A stretch of DNA of 64,000 nt, taken from contig NZ_ASJB01000083.1 in NCBI RefSeq assembly GCF_000478275.1, forward strand, positions 186,001 through 250,000. The letters are read 5' to 3'. Source of the DNA: Amycolatopsis orientalis DSM 40040 = KCTC 9412 (GTDB lineage: Bacteria > Actinomycetota > Actinomycetes > Mycobacteriales > Pseudonocardiaceae). Both the position numbers and the translations under genes were made by a program. The notes below the pieces were generated by a model. It was not told the DNA's origin, did no database searches, and worked only from the letters and a program-made list of their open reading frames with translations. This document shows positions 1-7,013 of this stretch, piece by piece; position 1 is the stretch's first letter; every line of letters starts with the position of its first letter.

Positions 1-638
1 TCGAGATCGGTGACGTCGATGGCGCCCTGCGCGTCCGCGCGTACCGGATCGACGGCGTCGGCGCCCAGACCGAGGAGGCGCAAGGAACAGTCGATCGTGG
101 CGTGGCGCCCCTCGCCGGCGACGACCCGGAGCGGCGGCGCCCCGTTCAGTCCGCGGCGCTCGACGTCCCACCCGGCCTTGGCCAGTACGTGATGACGGGC
201 GGCGGCCAGGCAGACGGTGTTCGCGCCTTGCCCGCCGGTCACGAATCCGAAGGAAGCGGTGGACGGCAGCCCGAGGACGTCCTTGAGCCATTCGCCCGCC
301 ACCTCCTCGACGATCGCGGCGGCCGGTGAGGTGACCTTGTTGAACGCGGGCTGGTCCCACCCTGTCGTCAGCATGTCGGCCGCCGTCGCGGCGTCGAGCG
401 CGCCACCGACGACGAAGCCGAAGTACCTCGGCCCGGTGGTCGCCACCAGCGCGGGCTCCACGGCGTCGGCCAGCCGCCGGATCACGTCGGCGGGCGGGGC
501 GGGCTTGTCGGGCAGGTCACCGAGCTTCTCCCGGACACCGGTCGTGTCCTCCGGGAAGACCGGCGCCCCGGCCACGCTTTCGCGGTAATCGGCCACCCGG
601 GCGGCGACCTCGGCCAGCAAACCCCGCAACTCACTCAT
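1..638 (-). CDS. Pyridoxal-phosphate-dependent decarboxylase/aminotransferase-like protein (3' end outside window)
   Basis: The frame stays open from the ATG at 638 to the window edge, giving the first ~212 residues only. The N-terminal half resembles the group II PLP decarboxylase family (aromatic amino acid/glutamate decarboxylases): the segment GPRYFGFVVGG followed by a GWDQPAFN-like stretch and a FVTGGQGAN segment typical of the PLP phosphate-binding region. The lysine that binds PLP would lie beyond the edge and cannot be checked. The start overlaps the end of the methyltransferase gene upstream on the same strand by 8 bases, so the two are probably co-translated. Substrate unknown. Confidence 0.8.
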   Translation of the reverse strand, partial: MSELRGLLAEVAARVADYRESVAGAPVFPEDTTGVREKLGDLPDKPAPPADVIRRLADAVEPALVATTGPRYFGFVVGGALDAATAADMLTTGWDQPAFNKVTSPAAAIVEEVAGEWLKDVLGLPSTASFGFVTGGQGANTVCLAAARHHVLAKAGWDVERRGLNGAPPLRVVAGEGRHATIDCSLRLLGLGADAVDPVRADAQGAIDVTDL

Positions 639-1275
639 CCGACGGCTCTCTTTCGATCGTCGCGAACCAGGCGGGCGCGCCGTTCTCGTCGTGGAACCTG
701 GTCCGGACGCGCGCCTTTTCGATGGTCTTCACCCGCCATCCTCGACCGAAGGGGGCCGTCAGCGCTTCCCGTTTTACGGGGTGGGGCCCGGTGTTCTCGC
801 CTTCGTCGCTGAAGCACAGGATGAACAGCGTCCCCTTGGTGACCGCTTCGAGGCTCTTGACGTACCGGACGCGCTCGTCCGCGTCGAAGGTATGGAAGAG
901 CCCGCAATCGAGCACGGTGTCGAATCCGCGCCCAAGCCGCTCCAGCCGGAGCGCGTCCGCCGTCGCGAACTCGGCGTCGAGCCCACGCTCCCCGGCCATT
1001 CGCCGTGCGCGCCGCAGCGCCGTCTCGGCGACGTCGACGCCCAGCACCCGGAGACCGAGCGAGGCGAGATGGAGCGCGTTCTCGCCGGAGCCGCAGCCCA
1101 CGTCGAGCACGTCGCCAGTGAACCGGCCTGCCGCCTCGACGACCGCCGGCTGCGGTCCGCCGAAGTCCCAAGGAGCGGGGCCTTCGCGGTACGACGCGTC
1201 CCAGGGCAAGCCGGTCATATGCTCATGGCTTGTCGGACTTCTGCCGCCGAAGGGATCCTCGCCGTCTTTCGACAT
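631..1275 (-). CDS. Class I SAM-dependent methyltransferase
   Basis: A 214-residue protein with a clear methyltransferase motif I (VLDVGCGSGENALHLA) followed by an acidic residue at the end of strand 2 (VLGVDVAE). The start at 1275 is chosen because GAAAGGAAG lies just before it; a longer frame up to 1326 has no such site. It shares its 3' end with the start of the PLP decarboxylase-like gene, suggesting a two-gene operon that modifies and decarboxylates (or transaminates) a small amine or amino acid. That pathway idea is inference; the substrate is not visible. Confidence 0.82.
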   Translation of the reverse strand: MSKDGEDPFGGRSPTSHEHMTGLPWDASYREGPAPWDFGGPQPAVVEAAGRFTGDVLDVGCGSGENALHLASLGLRVLGVDVAETALRRARRMAGERGLDAEFATADALRLERLGRGFDTVLDCGLFHTFDADERVRYVKSLEAVTKGTLFILCFSDEGENTGPHPVKREALTAPFGRGWRVKTIEKARVRTRFHDENGAPAWFATIEREPSDE

Positions 1276-1306
1276 GGCGACTTCCTTTCGCCGCGGGGTC
1301 GGCGAC

Positions 1307-1771
1307 TCAACCGCCCGCGGTCGCACTCTTCCCTTTGATCACACGGGTCACTTTGCCGACGGCGGCCGTGCGCTTCGCGGTGCCCGCCCTGCCGGAGCCA
1401 CCGATCAACTGGCTCACCCGCTGCGGTGTCATCCCCAGCACCGCGGCGATCTCCCGTCCGGACAAACCGGCGCTTCCGAGTTTCTTCGCCACTTCACGTT
1501 GTTTCGCCGCGGCCTCGCGCTGCCTGCGCTCCGCGTCCCGCACTTCGGCGCGAGCCGACCTCACCTGCTCCGCCAATTCGGCTTCGAGCTGGGGAACGAC
1601 GTCCACGTCGAACGAGTTCTCCTCCTCGATATCGAGGGCGAACGCGATGTACTCGCGGGCGACGGCCTCCGCCTTGGACAAGGTGCCCGCCTGCGTGACA
1701 CCGACGCCGTCGATATGAAGTTCCCACCCGCGCTTCCAGCGCTTGGCCAAGACGATGTAGGTATCGGTCAT
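1307..1771 (-). CDS. hicB: HicB-like antitoxin with C-terminal helix-turn-helix
   Basis: 154 residues. The N-terminal ~60 residues (WELHIDGVGVTQAGTLSKAEAVAREY) look like the small HicB fold; a charged, probably coiled segment rich in Ala, Glu and Arg follows, then a helix-turn-helix (LSGREIAAVLGMTPQRVSQLIG). The start overlaps the stop of the HicA-like gene as ATGA, the usual toxin-first, translationally coupled arrangement. In this family HicB neutralises HicA and represses the operon through its DNA-binding domain; the palindromes upstream of hicA are the likely operator. The coiled middle makes it longer than typical HicB, so assignment rests partly on the partner. Confidence 0.75.
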   Translation of the reverse strand: MTDTYIVLAKRWKRGWELHIDGVGVTQAGTLSKAEAVAREYIAFALDIEEENSFDVDVVPQLEAELAEQVRSARAEVRDAERRQREAAAKQREVAKKLGSAGLSGREIAAVLGMTPQRVSQLIGGSGRAGTAKRTAAVGKVTRVIKGKSATAGG

Positions 1772-1977
1772 TGCAGCCACCCCTCCGGCAGACACGTGAG
1801 CTTCTTGATGACGTCGTCCACGACACCGGGTGAGACGTTCTTGTGGTGGGGCACGATCGCCTGATGCCGACCGCACGGGCAAACCCACTTCTCATGACTC
1901 CCCCGGGTCGACTTGTGAGTGCAGCCTTCATCAAGAAGGGCCCGCCGCACATCCCGGTACTTCATAGCCTTCACCAC
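1768..1977 (-). CDS. hicA: HicA-like mRNA interferase toxin
   Basis: A 69-residue protein (65 if the in-frame ATG at 1965 is used instead of GTG at 1977). It contains the HicA hallmark: a short KYRDVRRALLDEGC helix and the conserved G-S-H motif (RGSHEKWVCP) with the histidine needed for RNA cleavage in the family. Unusually it has a CPCG pair next to the motif. HicA toxins bind and cut mRNA when free of HicB. It is the first gene of the pair and is immediately preceded by AT-rich nested palindromes. Confidence 0.82.
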   Translation of the reverse strand: MVKAMKYRDVRRALLDEGCTHKSTRGSHEKWVCPCGRHQAIVPHHKNVSPGVVDDVIKKLTCLPEGWLQ

Positions 1978-1983
1978 GCAGGC

Positions 1984-2028
1984 TAATCTAGCCCCTCTAG
2001 ATATACAACATCTAGACTGGCTAGATTA
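1984..2028. promoter_or_regulatory. Nested palindromes upstream of hicAB (probable operator/promoter)
   Basis: Two inverted repeats are nested: outer arms TAATCTAGCC (1984-1993) and GGCTAGATTA (2019-2028) are perfect over 10 bp, and two TCTAGA palindromes (1996-2001 and 2011-2016) sit inside. The block is AT-rich compared with everything around it and lies just ahead of the toxin start. This is what an autoregulated toxin-antitoxin operator looks like; binding by HicB is inference. Confidence 0.65.
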
Positions 2029-2177
2029 TTCGGAATCACACAGGCCGAGGCCGATTTCGCCTCCTGCGCACCGCACCGGGGCCACCGACCAGGCTCATGT
2101 CCGATTCCGGCTCGGCCCGGAACAGGCACGGGACAAGTAGCGTGACCAGGCCGTCATGTGACCTTGGGAAACCTTGT

Positions 2178-2207
2178 TTGACCTGCGCCGGAATGCCCCG
2201 GTACCGT
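2178..2207 (+). promoter_or_regulatory. Promoter of the zinc-ribbon chaperone gene
   Basis: A -35-like TTGACC (2178-2183) and a -10-like TACCGT (2202-2207) are separated by 18 bases, placing transcription start at about 2214, exactly where the CIRCE element begins. Confidence 0.55.
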
Positions 2208-2213
2208 GTTGTG

Positions 2214-2240
2214 TTAGCACTCTTGTCGGCTGAGTGCCAA
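2214..2240 (+). promoter_or_regulatory. CIRCE element (HrcA operator)
   Basis: TTAGCACTC (2214-2222), nine bases, then GAGTGCCAA (2232-2240). This matches the CIRCE consensus TTAGCACTC-N9-GAGTGCTAA with one mismatch. CIRCE is the binding site of the heat-shock repressor HrcA. It sits at the predicted transcription start, so HrcA would block initiation until heat or protein-folding stress. Confidence 0.88.
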
Positions 2241-2257
2241 TGCACGAAGGAGCAGCA

Positions 2258-2569
2258 GTGCCCACCTACCAGTACGCCTGCAAGGAATGCGACCACGCTT
2301 TCGAGGCCGTGCAGTCGTTCTCCGACGCGAGCTTGACCGTGTGCCCGCAGTGCTCGGGCCCGCTTCGCAAGGTCTTCAGCTCGGTCGGCGTGGTCTTCAA
2401 GGGCAGCGGTTTCTACCGCACCGACTCGCGCGACTCGAAGGCCAGCACGACCTCGGCCCCGGCCAAGAGCGAGACCAAGTCGGAGTCGAAGACCGAGTCG
2501 AAGTCGGAGAGCAAGAGCCCGGCATCCTCCTCCACGGGTACGACGAAAACGGCCGCCGCCGCTTCCTGA
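2258..2569 (+). CDS. ruc: FmdB-type zinc-ribbon protein, Ruc-like redox-regulated chaperone
   Basis: 103 residues starting at GTG 2258, supported by GAAGGAG at 2246-2252. The N-terminal ~45 residues hold two Cys pairs (CKEC and CPQC) of an FmdB-type zinc ribbon; the rest is a low-complexity tail of Ser, Lys, Glu and Thr with repeated K-S-E-S units. M. tuberculosis Rv0991c (Ruc) has this layout, is an HrcA-controlled chaperone that becomes active on oxidation of the zinc cysteines, and lies close to mscL as here. The CIRCE site upstream supports the assignment. Orthology is inferred from architecture, operator and gene order. Confidence 0.82.
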   Translation: MPTYQYACKECDHAFEAVQSFSDASLTVCPQCSGPLRKVFSSVGVVFKGSGFYRTDSRDSKASTTSAPAKSETKSESKTESKSESKSPASSSTGTTKTAAAAS

Positions 2570-2589
2570 CGTCCCGAGTTGTCCACAGG

Positions 2590-2617
2590 CCCCCGGTTAT
2601 CCACAACCGGGGGTTTT
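2590..2617 (+). terminator. Intrinsic terminator after ruc
   Basis: A perfect 9-bp stem CCCCCGGTT (2590-2598) / AACCGGGGG (2605-2613) with a 6-base loop is followed directly by TTTT. It lies just after the chaperone stop codon. Confidence 0.8.
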
Positions 2618-2684
2618 CGTTCTTTCCAGGTCCGGCACCGGCCCCTAGCGTCGAGATCATCACCGATCGACGAGGGGGAATCCC

Positions 2685-3326
2685 GTGCTCCACGATCTGC
2701 CCGTCCTGCGAAGACTCCACGGCAGGCCCGCGCGGCTGCTCCGCCGCTGGCTCGCCCTGTCCCTGCTGCTCAGCGGCCTGGTCGCGCTCTTCCTACCCGC
2801 CTCGGCCCGCGGCACGCCCGGCACCGCGACCGTGGTCGCCGCCCGTGACCTGCCCGCCGGGGCCTTACTGCGGCCCGGAGACCTCAAGCTCGTCGACCTC
2901 CCGGAGGACGTCCGTCCACAGGGCGCCCTCGGCCAGACCATCGCGGCCGAGGGGCGGCTGCTCGTCGGAGCGGCGCGGCCGGGTGAGCCGCTGACCGACG
3001 TCCGCCTGCTGGGAGCGGCCATCCCCGGAACGGGTGATCCAGAAAGTTCGGCCGTCCCGGTGAGACTCGCCGACGCCGGGGTCGCCGAACTCCTGCGGCC
3101 GGGTCAGCGGGTCGACGTCGTCGCGGCCGCCGAAGCCGGACGGGAGGCGTCTGTGCTGGCCAGCGCGGCCGTCGTGGCGGCCGTCGGCGAGCAGGAGGCC
3201 GCCGGGACGAGGAGCCCCAAAGCCGGGAGCAAGGGACCTTTGGTGCTGCTTTCCCTGCCGTCCGCGATCGCGACACGGGTGGCGGCCACCTCGCTGGAAC
3301 GGTCCATAACGGTTACCCTCCGCTAG
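2685..3326 (+). CDS. Secreted/membrane-anchored SAF-domain protein (CpaB/RcpC-like)
   Basis: 213 residues from GTG 2685 with GAGGGGG just before it. A hydrophobic segment at about residues 22-42 acts as signal or anchor. It is followed by a SAF domain (ATVVAARDLPAGALLRPGDLKLVDLPED) as found in CpaB/RcpC Flp-pilus assembly proteins and in antifreeze/flagellar P-ring assembly proteins. No other pilus gene is nearby, so a pilus role is doubtful. A promoter with CCCTAGCGT at about 2643-2651 resembles that of the epimerase gene at 4979. Position between ruc and mscL is the main context. Confidence 0.75.
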   Translation: MLHDLPVLRRLHGRPARLLRRWLALSLLLSGLVALFLPASARGTPGTATVVAARDLPAGALLRPGDLKLVDLPEDVRPQGALGQTIAAEGRLLVGAARPGEPLTDVRLLGAAIPGTGDPESSAVPVRLADAGVAELLRPGQRVDVVAAAEAGREASVLASAAVVAAVGEQEAAGTRSPKAGSKGPLVLLSLPSAIATRVAATSLERSITVTLR

Positions 3327-3410
3327 CTCGCGCCTGCCCCGGCGGGCGCCTGCGTCCCCCCGGTACGGACGGGACGGTCGGCACCGTCCCAGGTGAAAGA
3401 GGAGAGCGTC

Positions 3411-3815
3411 TTGCTCAAGGGTTTCAAGGACTTCCTGATGCGCGGGAACGTCGTCGATCTCGCGGTCGCGGTGGTCATCGGCGCCGCGTTCACGTCGATC
3501 GTGACGGCGTTCACGAACGGCCTGATCAAGCCGCTGATCAACACCATCGGCGGTTCGGACGCCGCCAAGGGGCTGGGCTTCAACATCCTCAGCGCGAACG
3601 ACGCCACGTTCCTCGACTTCGGTGGCGTGATCAACGCGGCGATCAACTTCGTGCTCGTCGCCGCCGTCGTCTACTTCGTGATCGTGTTGCCGGTCAAGCA
3701 CATCCAGGAGCGTCGCAAGCGCGGTGAAGAGGCGGGTCCGACGGAGCCGACCGACGTCGAGCTGCTCACCGAGATCCGCGACCTGCTGCGCGCCCAGCAG
3801 AACCGCCAGGGCTGA
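3411..3815 (+). CDS. mscL: Large-conductance mechanosensitive channel
   Basis: 134 residues from TTG 3411, preferred over GTG 3393 because it gives the family-typical N terminus (M)LKGFKDFLMRGNVVDLAVAV and has GAGGAG 5-10 bases before it. Two transmembrane helices (about residues 15-40 and 68-95) flank a periplasmic loop, and a charged C-terminal helix (VELLTEIRDLLRAQ) ends the protein. MscL opens under membrane tension on hypo-osmotic shock and releases solutes. Confidence 0.96.
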   Translation: MLKGFKDFLMRGNVVDLAVAVVIGAAFTSIVTAFTNGLIKPLINTIGGSDAAKGLGFNILSANDATFLDFGGVINAAINFVLVAAVVYFVIVLPVKHIQERRKRGEEAGPTEPTDVELLTEIRDLLRAQQNRQG

Positions 3816-3821
3816 GCCGGA

Positions 3822-4013
3822 TCACCGGTCGTGGTGAGGCGGCCGGTTCTCCAGGTACCACGAGTCGGAGTCCGGGGTCCGTCGGCCCGGCTCCCGCTCG
3901 TCGGAGGTCGTGTCCGGCAGGACGTCGCCGAAGATCTCGTCGACCCGGCGGCGTGCCTCCGAGGCCGCCTTCGAAGGGCGCTTGTCTTCGTCTTCACCTG
4001 GCATGACGTCCAT
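3822..4013 (-). CDS. Small acidic hypothetical protein
   Basis: 63 residues, highly charged (DEDKRPSKAASEARRRVDEIFGDVLPD) and without hydrophobic segments or known motifs. It ends only 6 bases after the convergent mscL stop and starts 46 bases from a divergent gene. Codon bias fits a real gene. Function not recognised; likely a cytosolic, partly disordered protein. Confidence 0.6.
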   Translation of the reverse strand: MDVMPGEDEDKRPSKAASEARRRVDEIFGDVLPDTTSDEREPGRRTPDSDSWYLENRPPHHDR

Positions 4014-4059
4014 TTTCGCACCGGTCGCGGGTCCCGCCGACCAGTGGGACCATCAGCGC

Positions 4060-4353
4060 ATGAGCATTGTCGACAAAGCGAAGGGGCTGGCCGCGCAGGC
4101 CATCCACAAAGCGGAAGAGGTCGCGGGCGAAGTCCGCGAGAAGGCCGGGCCGCTGGCCGAGAAGGCGGGCGACGTCGCGGCCAAGGGCGTCACGGTGGCC
4201 TCCGCCGGGGCGAACAAGGTCACCGGCGGCCGGTTCGAGGACAAGATCGGCAAGGTCACCGAGAAGGTGGAAGGGGTGCTGCACCAGGACAAGCTGCATC
4301 AGGACAAGAAGGACGAGCCCGGGACTGAGCCCGGACCCGCCCCCAAGAGCTAG
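4060..4353 (+). CDS. Small helical protein resembling MT0933/Rv0909-type putative antitoxins
   Basis: 97 residues of amphipathic helices rich in Ala, Lys, Glu and Val (DKAKGLAAQAIHKAEEVAGEV..., GGRFEDKIGKVTEKVEGVL). The pattern of a helical region followed by G-G-x-x-x-D-K-x-x-K-V is like the MT0933 family, annotated as antitoxins in mycobacteria. No toxin gene is adjacent, so a different role (stress or envelope-associated helical protein) is equally possible. The C terminus is charged and Pro-rich. Its stop TAG shares bases with the stop of the convergent Mog gene. Confidence 0.6.
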   Translation: MSIVDKAKGLAAQAIHKAEEVAGEVREKAGPLAEKAGDVAAKGVTVASAGANKVTGGRFEDKIGKVTEKVEGVLHQDKLHQDKKDEPGTEPGPAPKS

Positions 4354-4850
4354 GCCTCTTCGAGACCGGAAAGCTCGTCGATCACGTACGGCACCAGCGA
4401 CGAGAGCGTCGCCATGCCGTCGCGGACGGCCGCGCGCGAACCCGCGAGGTTGACCACCAGCGTGCTGCCGGAGACGCCGACGAGCCCGCGGGAGATACCC
4501 GCGTCCACCGCGCCGGCGGCGAGGCCGGACGCGCGCAGTGCCTCGCCGATGCCCGGGATCGGGCGGTCGAGCACACCGGCCGTCGCGTCGGGCGTGCGGT
4601 CGCGCGGGGAGACCCCGGTGCCGCCGACGGTGATCACGAGGTCGGCGCCGCCGATCACCGCGGTGTTGAGCGCGTTGCGGATCGCGGCCGTCTCGGCCTC
4701 GACCACCACGACACCGTCGACGATGAAGCCCGCTTCTTCGAGCAGCTCCGTGACCAGCGGTCCCGTGTTGTCCTCGTGTTCGCCATGGGCGACGCGATCG
4801 TCCACGATGACCACCAGTGCGCGGCCCAGCCGTTGTGCGCTCCGTTCCAT
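4350..4850 (-). CDS. moaB2: MogA/MoaB family molybdopterin biosynthesis protein
   Basis: 166 residues from ATG 4850. The family signature is clear: ALVVIVDDRVAHGEHEDNTGPLV near the N terminus and ITVGGTGVSPRDRTPDA in the middle, which form the molybdopterin-binding site. MogA/MoaB proteins adenylylate molybdopterin before molybdenum insertion. In M. tuberculosis moaB2 (Rv0984) lies between pepD and mscL; here mscL is near and pepD is about 15 kb away. A molybdopterin enzyme gene occurs in the same window (18092). The stop codon CTA/TAG is shared with the convergent gene through a CTAG palindrome. Confidence 0.9.
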   Translation of the reverse strand: MERSAQRLGRALVVIVDDRVAHGEHEDNTGPLVTELLEEAGFIVDGVVVVEAETAAIRNALNTAVIGGADLVITVGGTGVSPRDRTPDATAGVLDRPIPGIGEALRASGLAAGAVDAGISRGLVGVSGSTLVVNLAGSRAAVRDGMATLSSLVPYVIDELSGLEEA

Positions 4851-4978
4851 ACGCACACCGTATCCGGTTTCGGCTGATCTTCGCTCCCGCGGTGTCACGG
4901 GCCACGAGTTGTGACGATTCCCTGACGTGAACGGCGGATGCGGGGCCGAAGCCGAAGATCGCCCCTAGCGTCGGGAGG

Positions 4979-6040
4979 GTGCGAACACTGGTAACCGGCG
5001 GGGCCGGGTTCATCGGCTCCCATATCGCCGATCTGCTGTCCGATCAGGGCCATGAGGTCGTCGTCCTCGACAACCTCCTGAGGACCGCGCACGGTTCGTC
5101 GCGCCCGCCCGGCTACACCGAGCGCCACCGGTTCCTGCGCGGCGACATCACCGACCCGGACCTCGTCGCGGGGTTGCTGGAGGGCGTCGACGCGGTCTGC
5201 CATCAGGCCGCCGTCGTCGGGCACGGGATCGACCCGTCCGACGCGCCGTCGTACACGCTCAACAACGACCACGGCACCGCCGTACTGCTCGCCGCGATGC
5301 ACGCCGCCGGGGTACGGAAACTCGTGCTCGCCTCGTCGATGGTCGTCTACGGCGAAGGCCGCTACGAGTGCCCGACGCACGGGATCGTCCCGCCGTCGGC
5401 GCGCGAACGGTCCGATGTGGACGCCGGGCGCTTCGAGCCGGCCTGCGCCACCTGCGGGAGCGAACTCGGCCGGCGACTCGTCCCCGAGGATGCCCCGCTA
5501 CAGCCGCGAAGCACCTACGCGGCCACGAAGCTCGCTCAGGAGCATCTGGCGGCGGCGTGGGCGCGCCAAACGGGCGGAACGGTCTGGGCGATGCGCTACC
5601 ACAACGTCTACGGACCGCGGATGCCGCAAAACACCCCGTACGCCGGGGTCGCGTCGCTGTTCCGCTCCTCCTTGCTGCGCGGCGAGGCGCCCCGGGTGCT
5701 GGAGGACGGGAAGCAGCAGCGCGACTTCGTCCACGTCCACGATGTCGCGCGGGCGAACGTCCTCGCGCTTCACACCGAAGGCCCCGAAGGCGAACTCACG
5801 CCGCTGAACGTCTGCTCCGGCGAGCCGCACACCGTCGGCGAACTCGCCGACGAACTCGCGAAGGCGTGCGGTGGCCCGGCACCGGTGATCGCCGGTGGCG
5901 CGAGGCCCGCCGATGTCCGGCACGTGGTCGCCGACCCGGGACGCGCGGAACGGCTGCTCGGGTTCAAGGCGGAGACCGGTTTCGCCGAAGGCATCGCCGG
6001 CTTCGCCACCGCTGAGCTGCGGGAACCGGCAAGCCTCTGA
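4979..6040 (+). CDS. NAD-dependent nucleotide-sugar epimerase/dehydratase with zinc-like insertion
   Basis: 353 residues of extended SDR type: Rossmann motif TGGAGFIG at 6-13 and catalytic Y180-x3-K184 (STYAATK). Between strand 5 and the catalytic Tyr there is an insertion with C131-x2-H134 and C156-x2-C159, a possible zinc site seen in a subgroup of 4-epimerases (dTDP-L-rhamnose 4-epimerase-like proteins are one candidate). The start GTG 4979 lies exactly 7 bases after TAGCGT, consistent with leaderless transcription. It is probably monocistronic. Sugar substrate unknown; it may supply the glycosyltransferases encoded further right. Confidence 0.85.
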   Translation: MRTLVTGGAGFIGSHIADLLSDQGHEVVVLDNLLRTAHGSSRPPGYTERHRFLRGDITDPDLVAGLLEGVDAVCHQAAVVGHGIDPSDAPSYTLNNDHGTAVLLAAMHAAGVRKLVLASSMVVYGEGRYECPTHGIVPPSARERSDVDAGRFEPACATCGSELGRRLVPEDAPLQPRSTYAATKLAQEHLAAAWARQTGGTVWAMRYHNVYGPRMPQNTPYAGVASLFRSSLLRGEAPRVLEDGKQQRDFVHVHDVARANVLALHTEGPEGELTPLNVCSGEPHTVGELADELAKACGGPAPVIAGGARPADVRHVVADPGRAERLLGFKAETGFAEGIAGFATAELREPASL

Positions 6041-6109
6041 AACCGGGAACAGACCGGGCCTCCGCGCGGTTGTCGTTCGCGGACAACGTGGAACGACCTT
6101 GGGGGTTTT

Positions 6110-6913
6110 GTGGGCATCACCGTCGGCGACATCGAGATCGAGGCACTGGGCGACGGCCTGATCAGGCTGCCGCTCGCCTTCTTCCCCGGTCTCGACCCGG
6201 ACGCCCACCCGGACGTGCTCGACGAGGATGGCACCGTGCACGTCCCGACCGGCGCGTACCTGATCCGCGGCAACGGGCGCACGATCCTCGTCGACACCGG
6301 ACTCGGCCCGCGTGAATTCGCCTTCCCCCAGGGGATGACGCCCGCCAAGGGCGATCCCACCCCGCCGATGGGCACAGGCGGCGACCTCGCGGCCGCGCTG
6401 GACAAGGCGGGCTGCCCGGTGGGCGAGATCGACACGGTCTTCCTCACCCACCTGCACAACGACCACATCGGCTGGATCGCCCCGGAAGGCGAGCTGACCT
6501 TCCCCGGCGCGCGGGTCGTGTTCGGGCAGCTCGACTGGGAGGCCCTGATCGAACCGGCCGGGACGGGCGAATGGGGCCGGGTCGGCATGGAGACCGCCCG
6601 CGGCGCGGGCCTGACCGAGGCGATCAGCGGCGACGACGTCCCGATCGCCCCCGGCATCGTGGCCAGGCACGCTCCCGGCCACACGCCAGGCCACTACGTC
6701 CTCGATATCACCGCGGACGACGAACGCCTGCTGCTGCTCGGCGACGTCCTGCACACGCCCGCGCAGCTGACGGACACGCGGGTGAGCTTCCTCAGCGACG
6801 TCGACCCGGACCTCGCCCTCCGCACCCGGCAACGGTTCCTCGCCGAAGCCGAAGAGACCGGCGCGATCATCGCACCGGCCCACTTCCCGGACATGGGCTT
6901 CCTTCGCCTCTGA
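6110..6913 (+). CDS. MBL-fold metallo-hydrolase
   Basis: 267 residues from GTG 6110, preceded by GGGGG. The metallo-beta-lactamase motif is intact: H114-x-H116-x-D118-H119 (THLHNDHIGW), then HAPGHTPGHY and LLLGDVLH supply the remaining metal ligands. The layout is like AttM/AiiB-type lactonases and related quorum-quenching or detoxifying hydrolases, but substrate cannot be told. No signal peptide, so cytosolic. Followed by a repeat/terminator block. Confidence 0.85.
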   Translation: MGITVGDIEIEALGDGLIRLPLAFFPGLDPDAHPDVLDEDGTVHVPTGAYLIRGNGRTILVDTGLGPREFAFPQGMTPAKGDPTPPMGTGGDLAAALDKAGCPVGEIDTVFLTHLHNDHIGWIAPEGELTFPGARVVFGQLDWEALIEPAGTGEWGRVGMETARGAGLTEAISGDDVPIAPGIVARHAPGHTPGHYVLDITADDERLLLLGDVLHTPAQLTDTRVSFLSDVDPDLALRTRQRFLAEAEETGAIIAPAHFPDMGFLRL

Positions 6914-6925
6914 GCCCCGGTTGCC

Positions 6926-7000
6926 GAAGGGCCCTTTCCCCTCATCTCACGCGGTGAAGGGCGCTTTCCCCACGTCGCATGCGGGGAAAGCGCCCTTCAC
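6926..7000. repeat. Modular 30-bp repeat, two and a half units, forming a bidirectional hairpin
   Basis: Units begin at 6926, 6956 and 6986, each with GAAGG or GAAAG, i.e. a 30-bp period. The second and third units pair perfectly over 18 bp (6954-6971 with 6983-7000, 11-base loop). The same repeat family recurs at 19571-19880. It lies between two convergent genes and may terminate both. Confidence 0.8.
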
Positions 7001-7013
7001 CTCCGGGCCCCGG

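Noticed and set aside
691..1864. Rightward open frames over the methyltransferase and hicB region
   Set aside because: They run antisense to genes with clear motifs, and they show no conserved domain.
4060..4353. Complete toxin-antitoxin module around the MT0933-like protein
   Set aside because: No toxin-like partner lies next to it; the neighbours are an acidic hypothetical protein and a Mog protein.
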